A stretch of 64,000 nucleotides of DNA from Nocardioides albus (GCF_014648255.1 NZ_BMQT01000004.1:186001-250000); one strand, 5' to 3'; shown: positions 51,723 to 60,979, counted from the first letter of the stretch. The notes: generated from the letters alone by a model not told the origin. Numbers and translations are program-made.

Positions 51723-52943
51723 ATGCGAAAGGTCTCGTGGAGAGCGGCCGCCGCGATCGGGGCGGTCCTGGTGGTGACCCTGGCCGCCTGCTCGGGCGAG
51801 CCGTCGAAGCCGGGCTCCGTGAGCAGCAGCCCGAGCGCGGAGACCAGTGAGCCCGCCACCGACGAGAGCGAGAGCGCTGTCGCCGACCCGTCGCACGCCG
51901 TCGACATGCCCGGCAAGCGGGAGGGGACGCTCCACTCCACCGACCTGCTGATCCTCTCCGAGGGGACCCTCTCGGCCGGCGATGTCAAGAAGGTCCGCGG
52001 CCTCGACGGAGTCTCCGGCGTCGAGCAGATCTCGATGGCCCAGGTCAGCGTGCAGGGACGGCTGGTGAAGGTGGTCGCGGTCGATCCGTCGAGCTACCGC
52101 AACTTCGCCCCCTTCCAGAGCGCCGACTCCGACGAGGTCTGGCAGCGCATCGCCGGTGGCGAGGTGGCGATCGACCCCGAGCGCCAGGACGAGCTCCCGG
52201 CCGACAAGGACGGCTTCGTGACTCTGGGGTCGAGCAAGGACGCGACCTCGGTCCACGTCGGCGCCTACGCACCGCAGCCGCCCGGACTCGCGGCCGCCGT
52301 CGTCAACCACAAGTGGGGCGAGGAGATGGGGATGGAGAAGGGCAACGCGCTCATCGTCTCCACCGCCGCCATCGCCCCCAACCGGGTCGTCAAGCCGATC
52401 CAGAAGATCGTCGGGTCCGATGCCTCAGTGCAGCGCCTCGACGTCGTCGCGCGAGCAGGCCTGGACCCGAACGCACCTCAGCAGGCCCACGTCGTCGGCA
52501 CCGTCGCCGAGGCGGTCGGCAACTACACCTACCGCGCCAACGGCGACGGCACCATCACGCCTGCCGCGAGCTGGGTGAGCTCTCACATCGTGACCGCACA
52601 GGTCCCGATCCTCGGCTCGGTGACCTGCAACAAGGTGATGGTCCCCCAGCTGCGTGCGGCGCTGCAGGAGGTGGTCGACCGCGGCCTGGCCAAGACGATC
52701 GACCCCAAGCAGTACGCCGGCTGCTACTACCCCCGCTTCATCGCCAACAGCACCCAGCTCTCCAACCACGCCTTCGGCACCGCCGTCGACCTCAACACCG
52801 CCGGCAACCAGCGCGGAACCGTCGGCGAGATGGACCGCACCGTCGTCGCCATCTTCGAGCGCTGGGGCTTCACCTGGGGCGGCAACTGGAAGTGGACCGA
52901 CCCCATGCACTTCGAGATGAACCGCATCGTCAAACCCGGCTGA
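51723..52943 (+). CDS. M15-family D,D-carboxypeptidase lipoprotein (406 aa)
   Basis: Lipoprotein (LAACSG, Cys about residue 23) with a Ser/Glu-rich linker, a middle domain (about 55-270) without a recognised motif, and a C-terminal VanY/D,D-carboxypeptidase domain. The M15 zinc residues are visible: SNHAFGTAVDL (His about 349, Asp about 356) and WTDPMHFEM (His about 396). It trims peptidoglycan stem peptides at the cell surface. ATG at 51723 has GGGGAGG upstream. The long middle domain is unusual and may sense or bind the wall. Confidence 0.88.
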   Translation: MRKVSWRAAAAIGAVLVVTLAACSGEPSKPGSVSSSPSAETSEPATDESESAVADPSHAVDMPGKREGTLHSTDLLILSEGTLSAGDVKKVRGLDGVSGVEQISMAQVSVQGRLVKVVAVDPSSYRNFAPFQSADSDEVWQRIAGGEVAIDPERQDELPADKDGFVTLGSSKDATSVHVGAYAPQPPGLAAAVVNHKWGEEMGMEKGNALIVSTAAIAPNRVVKPIQKIVGSDASVQRLDVVARAGLDPNAPQQAHVVGTVAEAVGNYTYRANGDGTITPAASWVSSHIVTAQVPILGSVTCNKVMVPQLRAALQEVVDRGLAKTIDPKQYAGCYYPRFIANSTQLSNHAFGTAVDLNTAGNQRGTVGEMDRTVVAIFERWGFTWGGNWKWTDPMHFEMNRIVKPG

Positions 52944-52992
52944 TCCGGGGTTGTTGCTGACCTGCTTGGGACCCCGCATCTACGCTGGGCAC

Positions 52993-54945
52993 GTGACGAT
53001 CCTCGATGACGCCCGCCCGGGCATGGACGACAGCATCCGACCCCAGGACGACCTGTTCGGGTTCGTGAACGGCACCTGGCTCCGGGAGGTCGAGATTCCT
53101 TCCGACCGGTCCAGCTGGGGGCCGTTCGTGATGCTCGCCGACCAGGCGGAGAAGCACGTGCGCGCCATCATCGAGGAGCTCGCGGCCTCCGGCGGAGAGC
53201 CGGGCAGCGACGCCCAGAAGATCGGTGACCTGTTCGCGAGCTTCATGGACGAGGCAGCGGTCGCCGAGCGCGGCGTACGTCCTCTTGACGGCCTGAGGGC
53301 TGCCGTGGACGGGCTCCGCGACGCGGACGACCTGGCGGCGTTCCTGGGCGAGGTCGAGCGGATCGGCGGTCACGGGTTGTTCGGGTCCTACGTCGACAAC
53401 GACGACAAGCAGTCCGACCGTTACATCTTCAACCTGCTCCAGGGTGGCCTCGGGCTGCCCGACAAGGACTATTACTTCGACGAGAAGTTCGCCGAGGTCC
53501 TCGGGAAGTACAAGGGCTACCTCGAGCGGCTCTATGCGCTCGCCGAGCATCCCGACCCGAGTGCGGCGGCGGAGACGATCATCCGGATCGACACCCGTCT
53601 GGCCGAGGGCCACTGGGCGCGCGAGGAGACCCGCGACAAGCAGAAGACCTACAACCTGCTGACCCTCGCCGAGCTGCGCGAGCTCGCCCCCAACTTCAAC
53701 TGGGATGCGTACGTCCGCAACCTCTCCGGCTCGAAGCTGGCCACCGACGCGGTGCTCGGTGAGGTGGTCGTGCGGCAGCCGTCCTTCTTCTCCCACCTCT
53801 CCACCGTGCTCGGCGAGGTCGACATCGACGACTGGAAGCTGTGGCTCTACTTCCACGTGCTGCGCTGGGCGGCGCCCTACCTGACCGACGACTTCGTCGA
53901 GACCAACTTCGACTTCTACGGCCGCACCCTCAACGGCACTCCTGAGCTGCGCGAACGCTGGAAGCGCGGGGTCGCGCTGGTCGAGGGTGCGATCGGTGAG
54001 GCGGTCGGCAAGGAGTACGCCGCGCGTCACTTCCCGCCCGAGGCGAAGGCGCAGATGGACGAGCTGGTGGCGAACCTCCTGGCCGCCTACCGCAAGTCGA
54101 TCTCCGAGCTCGACTGGATGGGCGAGGAGACCAAGCAGAAGGCGTACGAGAAGCTCGACAAGTTCACGCCGAAGATCGGCTACCCGTCGAAGTGGCGCGA
54201 CTACTCGGGGCTGACGATCGCGAAGGACGACCTGATCGGCAACGTCTCCGCGGCGAGCATCTTCGAGACCGACCGACAGCTCGGCAAGCTCGGCAGCCCG
54301 GTGGACCGCGACGAGTGGTTCATGCTCCCGCAGACGGTCAACGCCTACTACAACCCCGGCACCAACGAGATCTGCTTCCCGGCGGGCATCCTGCAGCGTC
54401 CGTTCTTCGCGCTGGACGCTCACCCGGCAGAGAACTACGGCGGCATCGGCGCCGTGATCGGCCACGAGATCGGCCACGGGTTCGACGACCAGGGTGCGCA
54501 GTTCGACGGCGACGGCAACATGCAGGACTGGTGGTCGCCGGCGGACAAGGCGGCGTTCGAGGTGAAGACCAAGGCGCTGATCGCGCAATACTCGGCGCTG
54601 TCGCCGCGGGACCTGCCCGGTGAGTTCGTCAACGGGGCTCTGACCGTCGGCGAGAACATCGGCGACCTGGGCGGCCTGACGATCGCCCACACCGCCTACA
54701 TGCTCGCGACCGGCGGCTCGGCCGAGGTCGGTGACCGGCAGCGACTCTTCCTCAACTGGGCCTACGTGTGGCGTACGGTGCGGCGCAAGGAGCAGGCCCG
54801 GCAGTACCTCACGATCGACCCGCACAGCCCGCCGGAGCTGCGCGCCAACATCGCGCGGAACCTGGACGAGTTCCACGAGGTCTTCGGCACCGTTCCCGGC
54901 GACGGTCTCTGGCTCGATCCCGAGGAGCGCGTGCGGATCTGGTGA
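52993..54945 (+). CDS. M13 (neprilysin-type) zinc metallopeptidase (650 aa)
   Basis: Cytoplasmic or non-classically exported oligopeptidase. It has an N-terminal M13_N domain (about 20-400, with DDLFGFVNGTWL) and the catalytic GHEIGHGFDDQGAQFD (zinc His about 491 and 495) plus GENIGDLGGL (third ligand Glu about 552). No signal peptide. GTG at 52993 lies exactly 6 nt after TACGCT, so the mRNA is probably leaderless. The length is full for the family. Confidence 0.92.
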   Translation: MTILDDARPGMDDSIRPQDDLFGFVNGTWLREVEIPSDRSSWGPFVMLADQAEKHVRAIIEELAASGGEPGSDAQKIGDLFASFMDEAAVAERGVRPLDGLRAAVDGLRDADDLAAFLGEVERIGGHGLFGSYVDNDDKQSDRYIFNLLQGGLGLPDKDYYFDEKFAEVLGKYKGYLERLYALAEHPDPSAAAETIIRIDTRLAEGHWAREETRDKQKTYNLLTLAELRELAPNFNWDAYVRNLSGSKLATDAVLGEVVVRQPSFFSHLSTVLGEVDIDDWKLWLYFHVLRWAAPYLTDDFVETNFDFYGRTLNGTPELRERWKRGVALVEGAIGEAVGKEYAARHFPPEAKAQMDELVANLLAAYRKSISELDWMGEETKQKAYEKLDKFTPKIGYPSKWRDYSGLTIAKDDLIGNVSAASIFETDRQLGKLGSPVDRDEWFMLPQTVNAYYNPGTNEICFPAGILQRPFFALDAHPAENYGGIGAVIGHEIGHGFDDQGAQFDGDGNMQDWWSPADKAAFEVKTKALIAQYSALSPRDLPGEFVNGALTVGENIGDLGGLTIAHTAYMLATGGSAEVGDRQRLFLNWAYVWRTVRRKEQARQYLTIDPHSPPELRANIARNLDEFHEVFGTVPGDGLWLDPEERVRIW

Positions 54946-54958
54946 GATGCCCCCGGGT

Positions 54959-54983
54959 GCGTTGGTTAATTCTTGATAACAAC
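54959..54983 (+). promoter_or_regulatory. AT-rich hairpin in the M4 peptidase promoter region
   Basis: CGTTGGTTAATTC... pairs as CGTTG(G)TTA with TAACAACG across an AT-rich centre. It lies 14 nt after the M13 stop and 123 nt before the M4 peptidase gene, and could be an operator or a weak terminator for M13. Confidence 0.3.
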
Positions 54984-55105
54984 GTAAACGAGTTACGCGG
55001 GGAGACCGGTTCATAAACCTGCATTGCGGGAACTTGTTCGGTCATGGGCCTGATTCGGGTGGAAGGATCCCGTCCAATCCTGGTCCTGATCTCGAGGAGA
55101 ATCCC

Positions 55106-56791
55106 ATGCGTAGATTCGTTCGAACGGCGGGTGTGACCACCGCTGCCGCTGTTGCAGGAACTGCCTTCATCGCCTCCTTCGGAAGCCCGGCCGGGGCAAC
55201 CCCCGCCGGTTCCGCCTCCGCCATCACGCCGACGAGCATCACGCAGACGGGTCTGGCGGCTCAGAAGGTGATCGACGACGAGTCGATCGCTGATGAGGCC
55301 GTCAGTGCGCTGACGAGCAAGCCGACGACCTGGAAGGTCGGCCCCGGCCAGGAGCTGGAGCCGGTGGTGACCCTGAAGGATGCCGACGGGGCGACGCACG
55401 TGCGGATGAACCGGACGTACGAGGGGCTCGATGTCGTCGGCGGTGACCTGGTCGCCCACCAGAGCCGGTCCGGCGAGGTCACCTCCGTCTCCCAGGGGCT
55501 GACCGAGGTGCTCGATCTGTCGGTGAAGCCGACCGTCACCGGCGCGGCGGCGACCAAGGCCGCCCTGACGCTGGACGCGGTCACCAGGACGATCACCGGT
55601 CTCAAGACCGACAAGAAGCACGCGCCGCGGCTCGTCGTCGACGCGGTCGAGGGCTCCCCGACGCTGGCGTGGCGGGTGACGACCACCGGGAAGCATGCCG
55701 ATGGCACTCCTTCTCGCCTCGCGACCTACGTCGACGCCGCCACCGGCAAGGTGCTGCGCCGGGTCGAGGGCATCCACACCATCGAGGGCGAGGGCAACAC
55801 CCTCTACTCCGGGACCGTCCCGCTGCAGGTGAAGCAGAACGGCTCGACGTACGAGCTCCGTGACGAGACCCGTGGCGGCACCTACACGACCGACATGAAG
55901 AATGCCGAGGACAGCCTGCTGTGCCAGCTCCTCGGGTTCGGGTGCTCGGCAGGGACCGTGGTCACCAGCCCGACCACGACCTTCGGCAACGGCTCCAACG
56001 CCGACAGGGCGACCGCCGCGGCCGACGCGCAGTACGGCACCAACGTCACTTGGGACTACTTCCAGAACGTCCACGCCCGTGACGGCATCTTCGGTGACGG
56101 GTCGGGCTCCTTCAACCGGGTCCACTACGGCAAGAACTACGTCAACGCCTTCTGGGACGGCGAGAAGATGACGTACGGCGACGGTGACGGTGTCGGCTAC
56201 GGGCCGCTGGTCTCGCTCGATGTCGCAGGTCACGAGATGACGCACGGCGTCACCGAGAACACCTCGGGCCTGGAATACGCCGGTGAGTCCGGCGGGCTCA
56301 ACGAGTCGACCTCGGACATCTTCGGCACGGCGGTCGAGTTCTACGCCGACAACGCCGAGGATCAGGGCGACTACCTGATCGGCGAGTCCTTCATCCTCGA
56401 CGGCGGCGACCCGCTGCGCCGGATGGACAACCCGTCCTCCGACGGCAAGTCGGTCAACTGCTGGTCGTCCTCGACCGGCGATCTCGACGTCCACTACTCC
56501 AGCGGTGTCGGCAACCACTTCTTCTACCTGCTCGCCGAGGGTTCGGGCTCGAAGACGTTCGGTGGCGTCGCCCACTCGAGCACCACCTGTGACGGCTCGA
56601 CGATCGCCGGGATCGGGCGCGACAAGGCGGAGCAGATCTGGTTCCGGGCCAACTCGACCTACTTCACCTCGACCACCGACTACGCCGGTGCGCGCGCTGC
56701 GACGGTCCGGGCGGCCTCGGACCTCTACGGGGCTTCCAGCGCCGAGGTCGCCGCGGTCGAGGCGGCGTGGACCGCGGTCTCGGTGGGCTGA
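55106..56791 (+). CDS. Secreted M4 (thermolysin-family) metallopeptidase (561 aa)
   Basis: Signal peptide (about 1-33), an FTP/PepSY propeptide (about 55-215, with MNRTYEGLDVVGGDLVAH) that inhibits and folds the enzyme, and a thermolysin domain: DVAGHEMTHGVTE (zinc His about 376 and 380) and GGLNESTSDIFG (third ligand Glu about 400), then DVHYSSGVGNHFFYLL with the catalytic His region. It lacks the C-terminal PPC domain found in many relatives. ATG at 55106 follows GAGGAGA. A broad-specificity secreted protease. Confidence 0.94.
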   Translation: MRRFVRTAGVTTAAAVAGTAFIASFGSPAGATPAGSASAITPTSITQTGLAAQKVIDDESIADEAVSALTSKPTTWKVGPGQELEPVVTLKDADGATHVRMNRTYEGLDVVGGDLVAHQSRSGEVTSVSQGLTEVLDLSVKPTVTGAAATKAALTLDAVTRTITGLKTDKKHAPRLVVDAVEGSPTLAWRVTTTGKHADGTPSRLATYVDAATGKVLRRVEGIHTIEGEGNTLYSGTVPLQVKQNGSTYELRDETRGGTYTTDMKNAEDSLLCQLLGFGCSAGTVVTSPTTTFGNGSNADRATAAADAQYGTNVTWDYFQNVHARDGIFGDGSGSFNRVHYGKNYVNAFWDGEKMTYGDGDGVGYGPLVSLDVAGHEMTHGVTENTSGLEYAGESGGLNESTSDIFGTAVEFYADNAEDQGDYLIGESFILDGGDPLRRMDNPSSDGKSVNCWSSSTGDLDVHYSSGVGNHFFYLLAEGSGSKTFGGVAHSSTTCDGSTIAGIGRDKAEQIWFRANSTYFTSTTDYAGARAATVRAASDLYGASSAEVAAVEAAWTAVSVG

Positions 56792-56884
56792 TCGCAGAGA
56801 ACTCGATCGACCGCATTGGGTAACTAAAGTACGAATTCGGGCGTGTGGTTAGGCCGGTGTGGCGATAGGACGCATACTGGAGAT

Positions 56885-56948
56885 GCCGAGCCGGTTCTGC
56901 GGGTCCCCGTGGGGGAGGACCAACAGCGCCGGCTCGGCGTTTCTTTTC
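56885..56948 (+). ncRNA. Structured element with terminator: candidate small RNA or attenuator
   Basis: Outer stem GCCGAGCCGG/CCGGCTCGGC (56885-56894, 56929-56938) encloses an inner stem GGTCC...GGACC topped by TCCCC/GGGGA. The RNA ends in a T-rich tail GTTTCTTTT. It begins 93 nt after the M4 peptidase stop, and TACTGG about 10 nt upstream of the first stem could be a -10. It is either the M4 terminator or a separately made about 65-nt RNA. Confidence 0.5.
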
Positions 56949-56952
56949 GGTC

Positions 56953-57031
56953 GGCGTTGGGGTAGTCCGGGAGCAAACTGCCTATTACTCGCCGGTATAT
57001 AGGCAGCTTGCTCCCGGACTACCCCGACGCC
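56953..57031. repeat. 79-nt near-perfect palindrome (33-bp stem)
   Basis: Arms of 33 bp beginning GGCGTTGGGGTAGTCCGGGA differ at only two positions (transitions), around a 13-nt loop TACTCGCCGGTAT. The loop and adjacent bases TACTCGCCGGTATATA closely match TACTCGCCCGTTATAA in the 68-bp palindrome at 47877. It could be a miniature mobile element, a recombination site or a transcription barrier. It separates the small-RNA candidate from the ABC-F leader. Confidence 0.85.
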
Positions 57032-57068
57032 ACCATCAATCGGTTCGCCTCGACCAGGGGGCGTCGCC

Positions 57069-57074
57069 TACCCT
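57069..57074 (+). promoter_or_regulatory. -10 box for a leaderless leader-peptide transcript
   Basis: TACCCT lies 6 nt before the ATG at 57081. The same 6-nt spacing is seen before the starts at 29045, 45011 and 52993. No clear -35 is visible. Confidence 0.4.
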
Positions 57075-57080
57075 GGAGGC

Positions 57081-57125
57081 ATGCATCTTGGCATCGCTTC
57101 CATGCGCCTGCGCTCCGCTGCCTGA
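57081..57125 (+). CDS. Leader peptide MHLGIASMRLRSAA (14 aa) upstream of the ABC-F gene
   Basis: The short ORF runs from ATG to TGA (57123-57125) and ends 100 nt before the ABC-F start. An internal ATG at 57102 gives MRLRSAA. The MRLR run is the arrest motif of the ErmD leader peptide, where ribosomes stall with macrolides through an (R/K)-x-(R/K) sequence. Placed before a ribosome-protection type ABC-F gene, it looks like a drug-sensing attenuator. After the TGA, GGCGGCG/CGCCGC and CCGGC-CATCA-GCCGG can form hairpins; a clear terminator was not resolved by eye. Known: the motif. Inferred: the regulation. Confidence 0.6.
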   Translation: MHLGIASMRLRSAA

Positions 57126-57225
57126 CGGCGGCGCTGCGAGGCATACTCACGCCGCTGTCCGGCCATCAGCCGGGTAGCTGCTCTCGCTTCCCCGGCTCCC
57201 GTATGCGAGCTGGAAGTTCATCTTC

Positions 57226-58869
57226 GTGTCTGTACAGACCCATCACACCTCTGCCCACCTGCGCGCCGAGGACATCTCGGTCACCCTCGGCGGTCGCCCG
57301 GTTCTCCGCGGCGTCTCGGTGACCGTCTCCGCCGCCAACCGGTCCCGGTTGGCCATCGTCGGCGAGAACGGGCGGGGCAAGACCACCCTGCTCCACGTCC
57401 TCGCCGGGCTGCTCGATCCCGACTCCGGCCGTGTCCAACGACACGGCAGCCTCGGCATCGCGCAGCAAGCCCTGGACGTACGCCCCGGCGACACCGTCGG
57501 CACGCTCACCTCCGCTGCGCTGGCCGAGTCCAACGACGCGCTCCGCGCTCTCGACGAGGCCGCGGCCGCGCTGTCGGAAGATCCGATGGACTCCGCCGGG
57601 ACGTACGCCGCTGCGCTGGAGCGCGCCACCGCGCTGGACGCGTGGGACGCCGAGCGCCGGGTGCAGATCGCCCTCGAGGCGCTCGGCGCGTGCACCGACC
57701 AAGACCGGGAGCTGGTGACGCTTTCGGTCGGCCAGCGCTACCGGGTGCGGCTGGCCTGTCTGCTCGGGGCGCACCACGACCTGCTCGTGCTCGACGAGCC
57801 GACGAACCACCTGGACGCGTCGGGGCTGGCGTTCCTGACCGAGCGGGTCCGCGCGCATGCCGGCGGGGTCGTCGTGGTCTCGCACGACCGGATGCTGCTG
57901 CGCGAGGTGGCTGCTGAGTTCCTCGACCTGGACCCGAGCGAGGACGGTCGGCCCAGGACGTACGCCGGTGGGTACGACGGCTGGCAGGAGGGCCGGCGCC
58001 GGGACCGGGAGCGCTGGGAGCAGGACTTCGCGGCCCAGCAGCAAGAGCATCGCCGCCTGCAGGACTCGGTCTCGGCAGCACGTGACCGGCTGAACACCGG
58101 TTGGAGCCCGCCGAAGGGCACCGGGAAGCACCAGCGACAGAGTCGGGCGCCCGGGGTGGTGCGCTCCTTCAACCGTGACCTCGCTGCGCTCGAGGCCCAC
58201 CGCGTCTCCGTCCCGGAGCCACCGATGTCGTTGCGGTTCCCGTCGCTGCCCTCCGACGTCGGCGGCACGCTGCTGCGGTGCGAGGGCGTGCACGTGCCCG
58301 GTCGGCTGTCGGGGCCGGTCTCCTTCGGTATCGACGGTGGCGAGCGGTTGCTCGTCACCGGCCCGAACGGGGCAGGTAAGTCGACGTTGCTGCAGGTCCT
58401 GGGCGGCGTACTTCTTCCGCCCGAGGGGTCGGTGCGGACCTCGTCGGGGGCGCGGATCGCGCTGGTCGGTCAGGAGGAGCCGGTCTGGGCCCCAGGTCTG
58501 ACGGCGGCAGAGGTCTATGAGCGGCACTGCGGCCAGCTGATCGCTGCCGGGGTGGTGCCGGAGCGGGCGATCCCGTCGCTCCGGTCGACCGGACTGGTGG
58601 GCGCCGAGGCGCGGCGTACGCCTGCGTCGTCGCTCTCCCAAGGGCAGCAACGCCGACTCGAGCTGGCGTTGCGGCTGGCCTCGCATCCGCACCTGCTGAT
58701 CCTGGACGAGCCGACCAACCATCTCTCGGCCGGTCTGGTCGACGAGCTGACGGACGCGCTGCGGGCGACGCCTGCGGCGGTGATGGTGGCCACGCACGAT
58801 CGGCAGATGCTGGATGACCTCGCCGACTGGCCTCGGTTGGCGTTGGACAAGTCTGTGGGTGGTGCCTGA
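57226..58869 (+). CDS. ABC-F family ATPase, putative antibiotic ribosome-protection protein (547 aa)
   Basis: Two ABC domains in one chain and no membrane segments. Domain 1: Walker [10 protein letters not shown] (about residues 46-54), signature [13 protein letters not shown], Walker [13 protein letters not shown]. The linker between the domains (about 250-345) is Arg/Glu-rich, as in ABC-F arms that reach the peptidyl-transferase centre. Domain 2: [34 protein letters not shown]. Actinobacterial proteins of this type (TlrC/OleB/VmlR-like) dislodge macrolides, lincosamides or streptogramins. The MRLR leader ORF upstream supports this. GTG at 57226. It lies 13 nt before the helicase gene. Confidence 0.9.
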   Translation: MSVQTHHTSAHLRAEDISVTLGGRPVLRGVSVTVSAANRSRLAIVGENGRGKTTLLHVLAGLLDPDSGRVQRHGSLGIAQQALDVRPGDTVGTLTSAALAESNDALRALDEAAAALSEDPMDSAGTYAAALERATALDAWDAERRVQIALEALGACTDQDRELVTLSVGQRYRVRLACLLGAHHDLLVLDEPTNHLDASGLAFLTERVRAHAGGVVVVSHDRMLLREVAAEFLDLDPSEDGRPRTYAGGYDGWQEGRRRDRERWEQDFAAQQQEHRRLQDSVSAARDRLNTGWSPPKGTGKHQRQSRAPGVVRSFNRDLAALEAHRVSVPEPPMSLRFPSLPSDVGGTLLRCEGVHVPGRLSGPVSFGIDGGERLLVTGPNGAGKSTLLQVLGGVLLPPEGSVRTSSGARIALVGQEEPVWAPGLTAAEVYERHCGQLIAAGVVPERAIPSLRSTGLVGAEARRTPASSLSQGQQRRLELALRLASHPHLLILDEPTNHLSAGLVDELTDALRATPAAVMVATHDRQMLDDLADWPRLALDKSVGGA

Positions 58870-58882
58870 TAGACCTAGGAGC

Positions 58883-60967
58883 ATGACTGATCCGGCTGGC
58901 GACGTACGTTCCCGTGCAGAGGCGCATCTGCGTGCCCTGGTGGGGCGCGACGACGCCTCACTGCGCGAGGACCAGTGGTCGGCGATCTCGGCGCTCGCCG
59001 TCGAGCGTCGCCGGGCGCTGGTCGTGCAGAAGACCGGATGGGGGAAGTCGGCGGTCTACTTCGTGGCGACGTTGCTGCTCCGCGAGGCCGGTCTCGGGCC
59101 GACCGTGATCGTCTCGCCGCTGCTCGCGCTGATGCGCAACCAGATCGCCGCCGCGCAGCGTGCCGGGATCCGGGCGGTGACGATCAACTCGACCAACCCC
59201 GAGGACTGGGTCTCGATCGAGGAGGCCATCCATGCGGGCGAGGTGGACGTCCTGCTCGTCTCGCCGGAGCGCCTCAACAACCCGAAGTTCCGCGACGCGG
59301 TGCTGCCTCGGCTGGCGGCCGAATGTGGCCTGCTGGTGATCGACGAGGCTCACTGCATCTCCGACTGGGGCCACGACTTCCGGCCCGACTACCGCCGGAT
59401 CCGTACGCTGCTGGGCGATCTCCCCGAGGGCATCCCGGTGCTCGCGACGACCGCGACCGCCAACGAGCGGGTGACCTCGGACGTCGCCGAGCAGATGGGT
59501 TCGGGCGTCCTCGTCCTGCGCGGCTCGTTGGACCGGGAGTCGCTGCGGCTCGGGGTGGTCTCGTTGAAGACCCCGGAGCAGCGGCTGGCCTGGCTCTCCG
59601 ACCACCTCGCCGAGCAACCGGGGTCGGGCATCGTCTACTGCCTGACCGTGGCCGCGACCGAGGAGATCGCCGACTATCTGCGCTCGCGCGGCCACGACGT
59701 GGCCGCCTACTCCGGGCGCACGGAGGCGGCCGAGCGGGCCGACCTGGAGGAAGCGCTGGCCGCCGGGAAGGTCAAGGCTCTGGTGGCGACCTCGGCGCTC
59801 GGGATGGGCTTCGACGCGACCCTCGGGTTCGTGGTCAACATGGGTGCGCCGTCCTCGCCGGTCTCCTATTACCAGCAGGTCGGCCGTGCCGGTCGCGGCA
59901 CGTCGGAAGCCTCCGTCGTGCTCCTCCCGGGTGTCGAGGACCGCGACATCTGGGCCTACTTCGCCTCGCTGGCGTTCCCGCGCGAGGAGCAGGTCCGCCA
60001 GACCTTGAGCGTCTTGTCCGAGGCGGGGCGCGCCTTGTCGACGCAGGCGCTGGAGACGTACGTCGATCTGTCCCGCTCACGCCTGGAGCAGATGCTCAAG
60101 GTCCTCGACGTCGATGGCGCTGCGCGCCGGGTCGGCGGTGGCTGGGAGGCGACCGGGGTTCCGTGGGAGTACGACGCGGAGCGGTATGCGCGGGTGGCCG
60201 AGGCCCGGCGCCGCGAGCAGGACGCGATGCTCGCCTACATCTCGACCGACCAGTGCCGGATGCGGTTCCTGCGCGAACAGCTCGACGACCCCGGTGCCGT
60301 CGACTGCGGCCGGTGCGACAACTGCGGTGGCTTCGCGGTGACCTCGGCGGTGTCGGAGGGAGCGGTCGAGGAGGCCTCGGCTCGGCTGGCGCGGCCCGGA
60401 GTCGTCGTCGAGCCCAAGAAGATGTGGCCCACCGGCCTCGACCGGCTCGGCATCGCGCTCAAGGGCAAGATCAAACAGGGCCCGCTCGAAGGGCGCGCAG
60501 TCGCGCGACTGACCGACCTCGGTTACGGCCAGGCCCTGCGCGACCTCTTCCGCGAACCGGCCCAGGACGGTCCGGTGCCGGTTCCGTTGGTGAAGGCGGT
60601 CGTGGAGGTCCTGGGTGACTGGCAACCTCGTGTCAGCGGCATCGTCTACGTCGAGTCGGCGACCCGCCCGACCCTGACCCACGACTTCGCCGAGGGTCTC
60701 TCCCGCTACCTCCGCGTCCCCGTCCTCGGTTCGTGGGCCATCGTCGACCCCGACGTCGGCCCGGGTCAGGGCGCCGCCAACTCGGCCCAGCGCGTCGCCG
60801 CCATCGGACGCCGCTTCTCCCTCCACGCCGACGTCCCACCCGCCGCTGACGTACTCCTCATCGACGACCGCGTCGCCACCGGCTGGACCGTCACCCTCGC
60901 CGCCCGTGCTCTCCTCGACGCCGGTGCCGCCACCGTCCACCCCCTCGTCCTCGCCACCACCACCTGA
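58883..60967 (+). CDS. RecQ-type DNA helicase with C-terminal phosphoribosyltransferase-like domain (694 aa)
   Basis: ATP-dependent 3'-5' helicase. Motif 0/I: LREDQW and QKTGWGKSAVYF (about residues 53-64; Gly-Trp-Gly-Lys-Ser rather than G-x-G-K-S), DEAH with VIDEAHCISDWGHDFRPDY (about 152-170) and motif VI VGRAGRG (about 333). Then the RecQ zinc-binding region, QCRMRFLREQLDDPG and CGRCDNCGG (about 456-480). The last 35 residues contain VLLIDDRVATGWT, the PRPP-binding signature of phosphoribosyltransferases, after a segment VSGIVYVESATRP. ATG at 58883 follows TAGGAG. The fusion suggests a link between unwinding and nucleotide or repair signalling. Confidence 0.88.
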   Translation: MTDPAGDVRSRAEAHLRALVGRDDASLREDQWSAISALAVERRRALVVQKTGWGKSAVYFVATLLLREAGLGPTVIVSPLLALMRNQIAAAQRAGIRAVTINSTNPEDWVSIEEAIHAGEVDVLLVSPERLNNPKFRDAVLPRLAAECGLLVIDEAHCISDWGHDFRPDYRRIRTLLGDLPEGIPVLATTATANERVTSDVAEQMGSGVLVLRGSLDRESLRLGVVSLKTPEQRLAWLSDHLAEQPGSGIVYCLTVAATEEIADYLRSRGHDVAAYSGRTEAAERADLEEALAAGKVKALVATSALGMGFDATLGFVVNMGAPSSPVSYYQQVGRAGRGTSEASVVLLPGVEDRDIWAYFASLAFPREEQVRQTLSVLSEAGRALSTQALETYVDLSRSRLEQMLKVLDVDGAARRVGGGWEATGVPWEYDAERYARVAEARRREQDAMLAYISTDQCRMRFLREQLDDPGAVDCGRCDNCGGFAVTSAVSEGAVEEASARLARPGVVVEPKKMWPTGLDRLGIALKGKIKQGPLEGRAVARLTDLGYGQALRDLFREPAQDGPVPVPLVKAVVEVLGDWQPRVSGIVYVESATRPTLTHDFAEGLSRYLRVPVLGSWAIVDPDVGPGQGAANSAQRVAAIGRRFSLHADVPPAADVLLIDDRVATGWTVTLAARALLDAGAATVHPLVLATTT

Positions 60968-60979
60968 TCCCTGCCTCCG

